DNA of 8,573 bases from Alphaproteobacteria bacterium. GTDB taxonomy: Bacteria; Pseudomonadota; Alphaproteobacteria; UBA11222. The stretch is from NCBI GenBank assembly GCA_003454415.1, contig DMKG01000245.1, forward strand, positions 1,679 through 10,251. Direction: 5' to 3'. This document shows positions 1-6,729 of this stretch, piece by piece; the first letter of the stretch is position 1; each line of letters opens with the position of its first letter. The notes beneath the pieces were generated by a model. That model did not search any database, was not told the origin of the DNA, and worked only from the letters and a program-made list of their open reading frames with translations. The translations under genes were made by a program, and so were the position numbers.

Positions 1-136
1 CCATCGCCCAGGTGTCTGGCGCGAAAGCCGGGCCGCCCGCAGCCGCATTCACATTGAGCCATGAACGGCGGACGAGCCGCGCGTCAAAATGATTCAGGAC
101 GTGCTCATTGAGCAGGTACAACATACCATTGGACAA
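1..136 (-). CDS. Partial hypothetical protein, 5' end only (runs off the left edge)
   Basis: I do not recognise this protein. A minus-strand frame is open from the left edge to an in-frame TAG at 179-181. The best start is TTG at 134-136, preceded by a strong ribosome-binding site AGGAAGG (complement of 145-151) at 8-nt spacing; an ATG at 122-124 is in frame but lacks a good site. About 45 residues are visible, beginning MSNGMLYLLNEHVLNHFDAR and including a WLNVNAAAGG stretch. Third codon positions are G/C rich (about two thirds), as in a real gene, but an overlapping plus-strand frame (3-92) is open too, so strand choice is uncertain. It does not resemble the MutY N-terminus, which I would expect as a frequent neighbour of the DUF721 gene in related genomes. 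The ribosome-binding site lies in a small perfect hairpin (AGGAA, 4-nt loop, TTCCT; 138-151). Confidence 0.35.
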   Translation of the reverse strand, partial: MSNGMLYLLNEHVLNHFDARLVRRSWLNVNAAAGGPAFAPDTWAM

Positions 137-272
137 TAGGAAATCCTTCCTGAAACTGGGGAGTCCATAATATTCGTGCTAGAAACATAATAAAGGCGCA
201 TTTTGCTACTAGCTAAACAAAACTTGCCAGTTGTCGGACAGGGGCAGGGCTACGGTGAGAGACGTAATCCCC
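137..272. promoter_or_regulatory. Divergent A+T-rich spacer, presumed promoters of the DUF721-dsbA-smc row and of the left partial gene
   Basis: This 136-bp stretch lies between the start of the left partial gene and the start of the DUF721 gene. It is clearly richer in A+T than the flanking genes, above all at 165-225, as expected for a divergent promoter region. On the plus strand CATAAT at 186-191 is a possible -10 box but has no convincing -35 box. On the minus strand two TATTAT-like boxes occur near 168-193, again without good partners. I assign a promoter by position, not by a clear box pair. GAGAG at about 257-261 is the likely ribosome-binding site for the ATG at 273. Confidence 0.35.
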
Positions 273-773
273 ATGGGTGAAAAACGCAATCACATCCCGG
301 ACCGAAGATACGGATTGCGCCCCCTCGCTCGAGCGGCCGAGGGGATAACCCGCCGGGCGTTCGGTAAACGCGGCTTCGCCATGGGCGAAATTCTGAAAAG
401 CTGGCCGCAGATGGTAGGTGGCGGTCTTGCGGATTACTGCCAGCCTGAACGGCTGCATTTCCCCCAGGGCAAGGGAGATGGCGGTACGCTCTGGATTCGC
501 GCCGAGGGGAAGGTCGCTCTGGAAATACAGCATTCGCAGCCAGTCCTGATCGGGCGAATCAATAGGCATTGTGGCTTTCGCGCGGTGGCGGACTTGCGCA
601 TCGTCCAGGGGCCGGTGGCCATCCGGGCGTTACCTCCGGCGCCGCCCCGCAAACTGGCGGCGGGGGAAAAAGCCTCGCTGGAAGCCGCCCTGACAGAGGT
701 CGAAGACCCTGACTTGCGGGCGGCCCTAGCCAGGTTGGGCTCAGGCGTCTATGCCCGGAAAAAACCCTGTTGA
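273..773 (+). CDS. DUF721 / DciA-family protein (probable replicative helicase loader or relative)
   Basis: This encodes 166 residues with a DUF721 domain at about residues 15-112. The visible signature is the WPQMVG motif (44-49), after an N-terminal helix containing KRGF and before basic strands that carry alternating hydrophobic residues. The family includes DciA, which loads the DnaB helicase in bacteria lacking DnaC or DnaI; the domain has a KH-like fold. The C-terminal part (about 133-160) looks helical, with an LRAALARLG stretch, and the protein ends in a basic tail with a final cysteine. I chose ATG 273 because the domain starts shortly after it and GAGAG lies upstream; GTG 255 and TTG 231 are in frame but would add residues with no family look. 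It is the first gene of a likely three-gene operon with the DsbA-family gene and smc. Family assignment is firm; the helicase-loader role is by family only. Confidence 0.88.
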   Translation: MGEKRNHIPDRRYGLRPLARAAEGITRRAFGKRGFAMGEILKSWPQMVGGGLADYCQPERLHFPQGKGDGGTLWIRAEGKVALEIQHSQPVLIGRINRHCGFRAVADLRIVQGPVAIRALPPAPPRKLAAGEKASLEAALTEVEDPDLRAALARLGSGVYARKKPC

Positions 774-811
774 ATGACCGGACATTTCCGTATATCACTA
801 AATATAGTAGT

Positions 812-817
812 GGGAGG
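812..817 (+). promoter_or_regulatory. Ribosome-binding site that decides the dsbA-family start
   Basis: GGGAGG lies 6 nt before the TTG at 824-826. The frame extends upstream to another TTG at 770 that overlaps the DUF721 stop codon, but that start has only a poor GGA-type site and would give a signal peptide with a 32-residue leading region. The start at 824 gives a normal signal peptide, so this site settles the choice. The 50 bases before it (774-823) are A+T rich and could hold an internal promoter, though I see no good box pair. Confidence 0.7.
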
Positions 818-823
818 TCAATT

Positions 824-1486
824 TTGCGCGATTTAATACGATATTTTGTAGGCGGGATCAGAGGATTGGCGCTGCTGGCCAGCCTTGTGACGGGCGTGAT
901 GATGGCGCCATTAGCCGTTGCAGCAGATGAGGCTGCAAAGCCAGATGCGGAAAACACCGGCGTCTATACTGGGGAGATTGTCCTTGGCGAGGCTGACGCG
1001 CCGGTCACCATCATTGAGTTTTCCTCCATGACCTGTCCCCATTGCGCCGATTTTCACATCAATGTCCTGCCGGCGCTGAAGGAAAAATATATCGACGCCG
1101 GAAAGGTCAAACTCATCATGCGGGAATTTCCTCTGGATGGGCTTGCCTTGCGGGCTTCCATGCTGGCGCGGTGCAGCGGGGAGTCGAAAGTAAAGGGTTT
1201 CATCAGCATCTTTTTTGAACAGCAGAATATCTGGGCCGCCTCGGAAAACCCGATTGAGGAGCTTGCGCGCATCACCAGACTGGGCGGCATGAATCAGCAG
1301 CGCTTTGACGCCTGCCTGGCCAACGAATCGCTGATGAAACAGCTCGTGCAGAGCCGTCAGGACGGGCAGGATAAATACGATATAAAAGCCACCCCCAGCT
1401 TTATCATCGATGGCAAGACCCATTCAGGTCTGAGCACGATTGAAGAATTTGACAAAATTCTCAAACCCCTACTGCCTGACGCCTGA
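824..1486 (+). CDS. DsbA-family thiol:disulfide oxidoreductase, secreted
   Basis: With a TTG start at 824 the product has 220 residues. Residues 1-33 form a Sec signal peptide: a basic start with R2, R6 and R13, a hydrophobic core at about 15-33, and a cleavage site after AVA (33/34). The mature protein begins ADEAAK and should act in the periplasm. The thioredoxin-fold active site is CPHC at 71-74, the classic DsbA dipeptide, and the cis-proline loop is TP at 190-191 (context IKATPSF). Between them lies the helical insertion typical of the DsbA/Com1-like thioredoxin_4 group. The expected role is to oxidise cysteine pairs in exported proteins. Its redox partner DsbB is not in the window. It sits between the DUF721 gene and smc with short gaps, a known alphaproteobacterial order. 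Disulfide isomerase or reductase activity cannot be excluded from sequence alone. Confidence 0.9.
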   Translation: MRDLIRYFVGGIRGLALLASLVTGVMMAPLAVAADEAAKPDAENTGVYTGEIVLGEADAPVTIIEFSSMTCPHCADFHINVLPALKEKYIDAGKVKLIMREFPLDGLALRASMLARCSGESKVKGFISIFFEQQNIWAASENPIEELARITRLGGMNQQRFDACLANESLMKQLVQSRQDGQDKYDIKATPSFIIDGKTHSGLSTIEEFDKILKPLLPDA

Positions 1487-1500
1487 ATTCCGGTCATCCC

Positions 1501-1506
1501 AAGGAG
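1501..1506 (+). promoter_or_regulatory. Ribosome-binding site for smc
   Basis: AAGGAG stands 6 nt before GTG 1513. The SMC N-terminus (MQFTRLRLSGFKSF) begins exactly there, which fixes the rare GTG start. The dsbA-smc gap is only 26 bp and holds no terminator, so smc is probably read through from upstream. Confidence 0.75.
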
Positions 1507-1512
1507 CAAAAA

Positions 1513-4500
1513 GTGCAATTCACCCGGCTTCGTCTGAGCGGTTTCAAAAGCTTCGTAGAAGCCGCGGAACTGCATATCAGGCCGGGCCTGACTGGAATTG
1601 TCGGCCCTAACGGTTGCGGTAAATCCAATCTGGTGGAGGCGCTGGGCTGGGTGATGGGGGAAGGCTCCGCCAAACTGATGCGCGGTCAGGGTATGGATGA
1701 CGTGATCTTTTCCGGCAGCGCGGGCCGTCCGGCGCGCAACATGGCCGAGGTCGCCCTGGTGGTGGACAACAGCGAGCGTACCGCGCCCGCTCAGTTCAAT
1801 GAGTCGGACGAACTGGAGATAACCCGCCGCATCGAACGGGAGGTGGGGTCCATTTACCGCATAAACGGGCGCGATACCCGCGCGCGGGACGTGCAGACCT
1901 TTTTTGCCGATGCCTCCAGCGGGCCGCGTTCCACGGCGATCGTCCGCCAGGGAAGAATCGGGGCGCTGATCAGCGCAAAACCCAAGGAACGGCGGGCCAT
2001 TCTGGAAGAAGCCGCAGGAATCAGCGGCCTGCATGCGCGCAGGCATGAAGCGGAACTGCGGCTGCGGGCGGCGGAAACCAATCTGACGCGCCTGAACGAC
2101 GTCATGGCGCAGATCGACGGACAGCTTGCGGCATTGAAACGGCAGGCCCGGCACGCCTCACGCTACCGCAACCTGTCGGAGCATATCCGGCGCGGCGAAG
2201 CGCTGATCTTCCATTTGCGGTGGGTCGAGACCCTGCGCGCCATAGAGGAGGCGGCCATCCTGCTGGCGGAGGCGAAAAGGCGCACAGAGGATGCCACGGC
2301 GCAGGCGGCGGCGGCGTCTTCGGCGCAGGTGCAGGCGGCGGAAGCCGTGCCCCCGCTCCGGCAGAACGAAGCCGAGGCGGCGGCGGCGCTTCACCGTCTC
2401 TCGGTGGCGAGGGACAGCCTGCAGGCGGAAGCCGAACGCATCACGCAGCAAACCGCGCGCACGGAACAGAATCTGGCCCAGGTAACACAGGATCAGGCGC
2501 GTGAGACCGGGCAGTTGAATGACTCCATGCAGGCTTTGGAAACATTGACAGCGGAACGCGCCGAACTGGAAATCGCCCAGCAAGACGGGCAGGGGCGCAG
2601 CGACGCCTTGCGGGCCGAGGCGGAAAAAGCCCGTTCGGTGCTGGAAACCAGCGAGGCGGCGCTGGATACGGCCATGCGTCAGCTTGCAAGCCTCCTGGCG
2701 GCGCGGGAAAGCATCAACCGCGAGGTTTCCCAAAACCGGCAGCGCCTTGAAAGGCTGACGCAGCAATTGACCGGTGTTGCACAGGAACATGAAAAGCTGC
2801 AGGCGGAGATGCCCGAGGCGGAACATACCGGCAGAATTGCGCAGCAGGCCATTGACGCCCGCGAAGCGGTCGGCGCGGCGCGTGAGGCGTTGAACGCGGC
2901 TGAAGCCACCGGGGAGGCTGCGCAAAACGCGGAAGCGGCGGCGAGGGAGGTTTACCGGACCGCTCAGAGCGAAGCCGACAAACTGTCCGCCGAGGAAAAA
3001 GCCCTGTCCGGACTGCTTGGCGATCATGCGGATGATTTATGGCAGCCGCTGGTGGATACGTTGCAGGTGGACCCAGGTTATGAAACGGCGCTTGGGGCGG
3101 CGCTGGGGGATGATCTAGACTATCCCAGCGATGAGGCCGCACCGGTGCATTGGGCGATGCTGCACACCGGCATAACCTTGCCGTCTCTGCCGGAAGGCGC
3201 GCAACCCCTTGACCGTTTCGTCAGGGGGGTTCCCGCACTGCAGCGGCGTCTTTCGCAGATCGGGGTCGTGGAGGAAGCGGATGGCGTCTTTCTTCGCGCA
3301 AAATTACTGCCGGGGCAGCGGCTGGTCACCCGCGCCGGCGCGCTGTGGCGCTGGGACGGCTTCACTGCCGCGGCGGATGCGCCAACAGCGTCCGCCAAAC
3401 GTCTGGAGATGCGCAACCAGCTGAACAGGATCGTATCACGGCGAATGGAGGCCGAAAGGCACGCCGCCGGACTGCGGGCGCAGCTTGAAGAAGCGGCCAA
3501 CGCGGCCGCCGCCGCAAGGCGCGGCGTATCCGATTGCCGAAGCTATCTGCGCCAGAAGGAAGAGGCGCATTCCAGGGCGCAGGATGCACAGACCAAAGCG
3601 GAAAAAGAAGTTCTGAACCGTAATGCGCGGCTTTCCGTGCTTAACGAAGCGCAATTGCGTCTGCAAAACGAACTGGATGAAGCCCGCCGCCAGCAGCAGG
3701 AAATCGAACAGCGGCTGGCGGCGCTGGAGCCAGAAGACCAGCCCAGGGCGCAGGCTGCGGAACTGCGTTCGGAAGTTGAGGCGGGACGCGGCGCGCTGAG
3801 CCAGGCGCGTGGCGCGCTTGACAGTTTCGCGAGGGAAAGCGCGGCCCGCGCCGCGCGTCTCGAGACGATCGCGCGGGACGAAAAAGCGTGGGAGTCCCGT
3901 AAAGCGGCGGCCGAACAGCAAAGGGAAATTCTACAGCAGCGTGCGGCGCAATTGACGGACGAACTGGAAAACCTGCGCGCCCAGCCCGAGGCGATTGCCC
4001 AGCGTCTGGAGGCTCTGCTCGGCGAGCTTTCCAGCGCCTCCGAAAGGCGAAATCACGCGGCCGACGCCCTGGCGGAAGCAGAGACCAAACTTGCGGACAG
4101 CGACAAGGCCGCCAGACAGGCGCAGACCCGGCTTGCAGAAGCGCGCGAGGAATGGGTGCGGCTGGATGAAGCCCACAACGCCTGTCAGGCGAGGGCGGAG
4201 GATCTGGCGGCGCAGATTCTGGAACGCCTGAACTGCGAGCCCGGAGAGGTTTTGGCTATGGCCAATCTGGAGCCGGAGGCGGTGATGCCGGATTTTGAAA
4301 CCGTGGAGCGCGATCTCGCCCGCCATAAGCGGGAACGCGACGGCATGGGCGCGGTCAATCTGCGCGCCGAGGAAGAGGCGCGCGAATTGCGGGAGCGTCT
4401 GGAGGGCATGACCCGCGAACATGGCGATCTGGAGGCCGCCATCGCCCGGCTGCGTCAGGCGATCGGCAGTCTGAATCGGGAGGGGCGTGAGCGTCTGCTG

Positions 4501-4971
4501 GCGGCCTTCACCACGGTCAGCGAACATTTCACCCGTTTGTTCACCCATCTGTTCGGCGGCGGTACGGCGCGGCTGGAAATGATCGAATCAGATGATCCGC
4601 TGGAAGCGGGCCTGGAAATTCTCGCCAGCCCGCCCGGCAAGCGGTTGCAGTCCATGACGCTGCTTTCGGGCGGCGAGCAGGCGCTGACAGCCATGGCGCT
4701 GATCTTTGCGGTGTTTCTGACCAATCCATCGCCCATCTGCGTGCTGGACGAAGTCGATGCGCCCCTTGACGACGCCAATGTCGAGCGGTTCTGCAATCTG
4801 CTCGAGGAAATGACCCGGCAGACGAAGACGCGCTTTCTCGTGATCACCCATAACGGGGTCACCATGTCGCGCATGGACAGATTGTTCGGCGTCACCATGG
4901 CGGAACGCGGGGTCAGCCAGCTGGTTTCCGTCGATCTGGAGCGCGCGGAGCAATTGCGCGCGGTCGGATAG
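1513..4971 (+). CDS. smc: Chromosome segregation protein SMC
   Basis: This 1152-residue protein is complete, of the normal length for bacterial SMC. The N-terminal ATPase half has the Walker A motif GPNGCGKS (31-38) and a Q-loop VRQGRIG around Q146. A long Ala/Glu/Arg-rich coiled coil follows (about 165-506), then the hinge (about 507-626), then the returning coil (about 627-985). The C-terminal ATPase half carries the ABC signature LLSGGEQ (1050-1056), Walker B ICVLDEVD with the catalytic glutamate E1080, and the D-loop APLDD. The homodimer, bound by ScpA and ScpB, organises and condenses chromosomes and helps separate sister origins; ScpA and ScpB are not encoded here. The far half of the hinge lacks the glycine-rich GGSMTGG-type segment of Bacillus SMC and instead has LWRWDGF, which I believe is an alphaproteobacterial form. 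All key ATPase residues are intact, with no frameshift. Many long antisense frames across it are coding shadows. Confidence 0.98.
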   Translation: MQFTRLRLSGFKSFVEAAELHIRPGLTGIVGPNGCGKSNLVEALGWVMGEGSAKLMRGQGMDDVIFSGSAGRPARNMAEVALVVDNSERTAPAQFNESDELEITRRIEREVGSIYRINGRDTRARDVQTFFADASSGPRSTAIVRQGRIGALISAKPKERRAILEEAAGISGLHARRHEAELRLRAAETNLTRLNDVMAQIDGQLAALKRQARHASRYRNLSEHIRRGEALIFHLRWVETLRAIEEAAILLAEAKRRTEDATAQAAAASSAQVQAAEAVPPLRQNEAEAAAALHRLSVARDSLQAEAERITQQTARTEQNLAQVTQDQARETGQLNDSMQALETLTAERAELEIAQQDGQGRSDALRAEAEKARSVLETSEAALDTAMRQLASLLAARESINREVSQNRQRLERLTQQLTGVAQEHEKLQAEMPEAEHTGRIAQQAIDAREAVGAAREALNAAEATGEAAQNAEAAAREVYRTAQSEADKLSAEEKALSGLLGDHADDLWQPLVDTLQVDPGYETALGAALGDDLDYPSDEAAPVHWAMLHTGITLPSLPEGAQPLDRFVRGVPALQRRLSQIGVVEEADGVFLRAKLLPGQRLVTRAGALWRWDGFTAAADAPTASAKRLEMRNQLNRIVSRRMEAERHAAGLRAQLEEAANAAAAARRGVSDCRSYLRQKEEAHSRAQDAQTKAEKEVLNRNARLSVLNEAQLRLQNELDEARRQQQEIEQRLAALEPEDQPRAQAAELRSEVEAGRGALSQARGALDSFARESAARAARLETIARDEKAWESRKAAAEQQREILQQRAAQLTDELENLRAQPEAIAQRLEALLGELSSASERRNHAADALAEAETKLADSDKAARQAQTRLAEAREEWVRLDEAHNACQARAEDLAAQILERLNCEPGEVLAMANLEPEAVMPDFETVERDLARHKRERDGMGAVNLRAEEEARELRERLEGMTREHGDLEAAIARLRQAIGSLNREGRERLLAAFTTVSEHFTRLFTHLFGGGTARLEMIESDDPLEAGLEILASPPGKRLQSMTLLSGGEQALTAMALIFAVFLTNPSPICVLDEVDAPLDDANVERFCNLLEEMTRQTKTRFLVITHNGVTMSRMDRLFGVTMAERGVSQLVSVDLERAEQLRAVG

Positions 4972-5059
4972 GCGCGCGCCGCGCTCAGACTGAGGCGTTT
5001 CTCATTCCTTCCAGGGAGAAGGTCTTCCGCCAGGATGCTTCAGCGCATGCGCGGCTCGC
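4972..5059. other. Convergent spacer between smc and the monooxygenase gene
   Basis: These 88 bases separate two genes that end facing each other. I see no convincing intrinsic terminator. There are two perfect 10-bp palindromes: GGCGCGCGCC at 4971-4980, beginning on the last base of the smc stop codon, and GCGCATGCGC at 5043-5052. There is also a 5-bp stem with a 6-nt loop (5007-5022), but no T-tract follows it on either strand. Transcripts may end by Rho or run into each other. Confidence 0.5.
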
Positions 5060-6589
5060 TCATGCCCCGCGCAGGTCGAAACTGTAATGGTCGATGCTGA
5101 AAAAACGGCTGACGAACCATCTCTCGACACCGCTCACCGGCCGAATGACCGGATTGTCTCCGTGCCGGTCGAAATAGTAACTGTGGGAGGCGCCGCAATC
5201 GCCCGCGCTGAACACCGTCGTGTTCATGCGTTTCTGCACTTTTGCGAAATCCGCGTCATTCGATGATTTCTTCACCTCGACGTAATTGGCCTTGCGTTTT
5301 CTGGCCGCCTTCAGACAGCGCACCAGATGTGTGGACTGGGTGTCGATCATGCCGAAAAAGGACGCCGTGCACACGCTGTAGGGGCCGAAGATCATGAAAT
5401 AATTCGGATAGCCCGGCAGGCTCATGCCCTCAAACGCCTGGTAGCGGTTTTCCTCCCACCAGTCGCTGATGGCGACCCCGCCCTTGCCGATGATGGAGAA
5501 GGTCGGCACGCTGCCTTTTTCAAACACCTGGAAGCCGGTGGCGGCGACCAGCGTATCCATCTCCCGCTCCGCGCCGTCCTGGGTTCGGATCCCCTTTTCA
5601 GTGAATTCCACGATCGGGTCGGTGACCAGCTCGACATTATCCTTGTTGAATACGGGATAGAATTTATTGGTGAAGCTAGGCCGCTTGCATCCGAAATCAT
5701 ATTTCGGGATGAGTTTTTCCACGGTTTCCGGGTCATTCACCTGTCTGCGGATATGGTCGATGCATTTGCCTTCGATCCATTTGCCGAAGCGGTTGAAATA
5801 TTTGTTGAACACCAGAAGATTGATCATCACGATATCGGTCAGGATCACCGTCAGGATGCGCGCGCCTCTTTGCAGGCCGGGAATCGAGGCGAAGGCTTTC
5901 TGCAGGCCTGGCGAGATCGGCATATCCGTTTTCGGCAGCAGCCAGATCGGCGTGCGCTGATACACGTCCATATGCGCCACCTTTTCGGCGATTTCCGGTA
6001 TCGCCTGAATGGAAGTGGCGCCGGTGCCGATCCAGCCCACTTTCTTGCCCGTGAAATCATAGGAATGGTCCCAGCGCGCCGTGTGGATGACCTTGCCTTT
6101 GAATTTGTCCAGTCCCGGAACTTCTGGCATTTTCGGTAAGGTCAGGAAGCCCGTGGCGCTGACGATATAGCGCGAGGTGAAGGTCCTGCCGTTGGCGGTG
6201 TGCGTCACCCAGACATTGCGCGCTTCGTCATAGACGGATTTCGTGACCTCGATTCCATAACGCATATGCGGCCTTACGCCATATTTGTTAACGCAATGAT
6301 CCGCATAGGCTTTTAACTCCGGTCCCGGCGCATACAGATTGGACCAGTGGGGGTTCTGTTCGAACGAAAAGGAATAGCTGAGCGTCGGCACATCCACAGC
6401 GAGGCCCGGGTAAGTGTTGTCGCGCCAGGTGCCCCCTGCGCCTTCCGCCTTTTCCAGGATGACGAAATCTCCGAAACCGCTTTTCAGCAGCTTGATGGCT
6501 GCGCCAATGCCGGAAAACCCCGCGCCGATGATCACGATCTCGAAGTCCAGATCAGGAGAATCGTAATCCTGAACCACTGCCTGCGACAT
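5060..6589 (-). CDS. Class B flavoprotein monooxygenase (Baeyer-Villiger type, FAD/NADPH)
   Basis: The product has 509 residues. An N-terminal FAD-binding Rossmann motif GAGFSGIG (22-29) is followed by GGTWRDNTYPG (52-62), a block conserved in this family. The Baeyer-Villiger fingerprint F-x-G-x-x-x-H-x-x-x-W-(P/D) appears as FKGKVIHTARWD (163-174), and a second dinucleotide motif GTGATSIQ (188-195) binds NADPH. Later come GCKRPSF (300-306) and the VAATGF block (348-353). Such enzymes insert one oxygen of O2 next to a ketone carbonyl, giving an ester or lactone; some oxidise heteroatoms. The substrate is unknown. A hydrophobic stretch at about 245-261, interrupted by D252 and N257, might aid membrane contact. 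ATG 6589 is chosen because GGGAGG precedes it by 7 nt; the open frame reaches back to 6664 without a better start. It is the last gene of a minus-strand set, downstream of a 2-hydroxyacyl-CoA lyase-like gene, with a 140-bp gap that may hold its own promoter. Confidence 0.9.
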   Translation of the reverse strand: MSQAVVQDYDSPDLDFEIVIIGAGFSGIGAAIKLLKSGFGDFVILEKAEGAGGTWRDNTYPGLAVDVPTLSYSFSFEQNPHWSNLYAPGPELKAYADHCVNKYGVRPHMRYGIEVTKSVYDEARNVWVTHTANGRTFTSRYIVSATGFLTLPKMPEVPGLDKFKGKVIHTARWDHSYDFTGKKVGWIGTGATSIQAIPEIAEKVAHMDVYQRTPIWLLPKTDMPISPGLQKAFASIPGLQRGARILTVILTDIVMINLLVFNKYFNRFGKWIEGKCIDHIRRQVNDPETVEKLIPKYDFGCKRPSFTNKFYPVFNKDNVELVTDPIVEFTEKGIRTQDGAEREMDTLVAATGFQVFEKGSVPTFSIIGKGGVAISDWWEENRYQAFEGMSLPGYPNYFMIFGPYSVCTASFFGMIDTQSTHLVRCLKAARKRKANYVEVKKSSNDADFAKVQKRMNTTVFSAGDCGASHSYYFDRHGDNPVIRPVSGVERWFVSRFFSIDHYSFDLRGA

Positions 6590-6614
6590 GCTTGTCCCTC
6601 CCTTTGTCTCACCC

Positions 6615-6649
6615 CGCCTGTATTGACAAACAAGAGAATAAGACAGGCG
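6615..6649. repeat. Inverted repeat CGCCTGT-N21-ACAGGCG, possible operator of the monooxygenase gene
   Basis: Two perfect 7-bp arms, 6615-6621 and 6643-6649, are in inverted orientation with centres 28 bp apart. They flank the candidate -10 box of the monooxygenase promoter (6635-6640), a suitable place for a repressor. No regulator gene is visible in the window. Two 7-bp arms separated by 21 bp could arise by chance in GC-rich DNA, so this is tentative. Confidence 0.4.
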
Positions 6650-6664
6650 TATTGCCCGCGCCAA
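6635..6664 (-). promoter_or_regulatory. Candidate sigma-70-type promoter for the monooxygenase gene
   Basis: Read on the minus strand, TTGGCG (6664-6659) and TATTCT (6640-6635) form a -35/-10 pair with an 18-bp spacer. Transcription would start near 6628, leaving a leader of about 39 nt before ATG 6589. The boxes depart from consensus, and the -10 lies inside an inverted repeat. The position in a 140-bp gap supports a separate promoter. Confidence 0.35.
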
Positions 6665-6665
6665 T

Positions 6666-6685
6666 AAAAAACACTTTCTGTGTCT
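6666..6685 (-). terminator. Weak candidate intrinsic terminator after the lyase gene
   Basis: On the minus strand, about 45 nt past the lyase stop codon, AGACAC and GTGTTT can pair around a 5-nt loop AGAAA (6 bp including one G-U). The 3' arm merges into a run of six Ts (6671-6666). The stem is A/T-rich and short, so termination is probably partial and some transcripts may continue into the monooxygenase gene. Confidence 0.35.
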
Positions 6686-6729
6686 GGCGTTTTCCGGAGA
6701 AAGGCAGGCAAATCAGCCGTTTGGCGGGT

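Noticed and set aside
3..92. Plus-strand frame from the left edge to TGA at 90-92, possibly the end of a gene such as mutY
   Set aside because: Only 29 codons with no recognisable C-terminal motif; it overlaps the minus-strand frame that has a strong ribosome-binding site. It remains possible but unsupported.
213..569. Minus-strand frame of 118 codons opposite the DUF721 gene
   Set aside because: It overlaps the DUF721 coding region, shows no recognisable motif and is not joined to the left partial gene.
2280..2400. GCG-rich near-repeats within smc
   Set aside because: They encode the Ala/Gln/Glu-rich heptads of the coiled coil and are explained by protein composition, not by a DNA repeat element.
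1357..4953. Many minus-strand open frames across the smc gene, up to 289 codons
   Set aside because: High-GC coding DNA leaves the opposite frames open. Products are Arg/Pro/Ala-rich without motifs, and smc is complete with all catalytic motifs.
4985..5022. Short hairpins (CTCA-GAC-TGAG and CCTTC-N6-GAAGG) as a terminator after smc
   Set aside because: Stems of 4 and 5 bp with no following T-tract on either strand are too weak to call.
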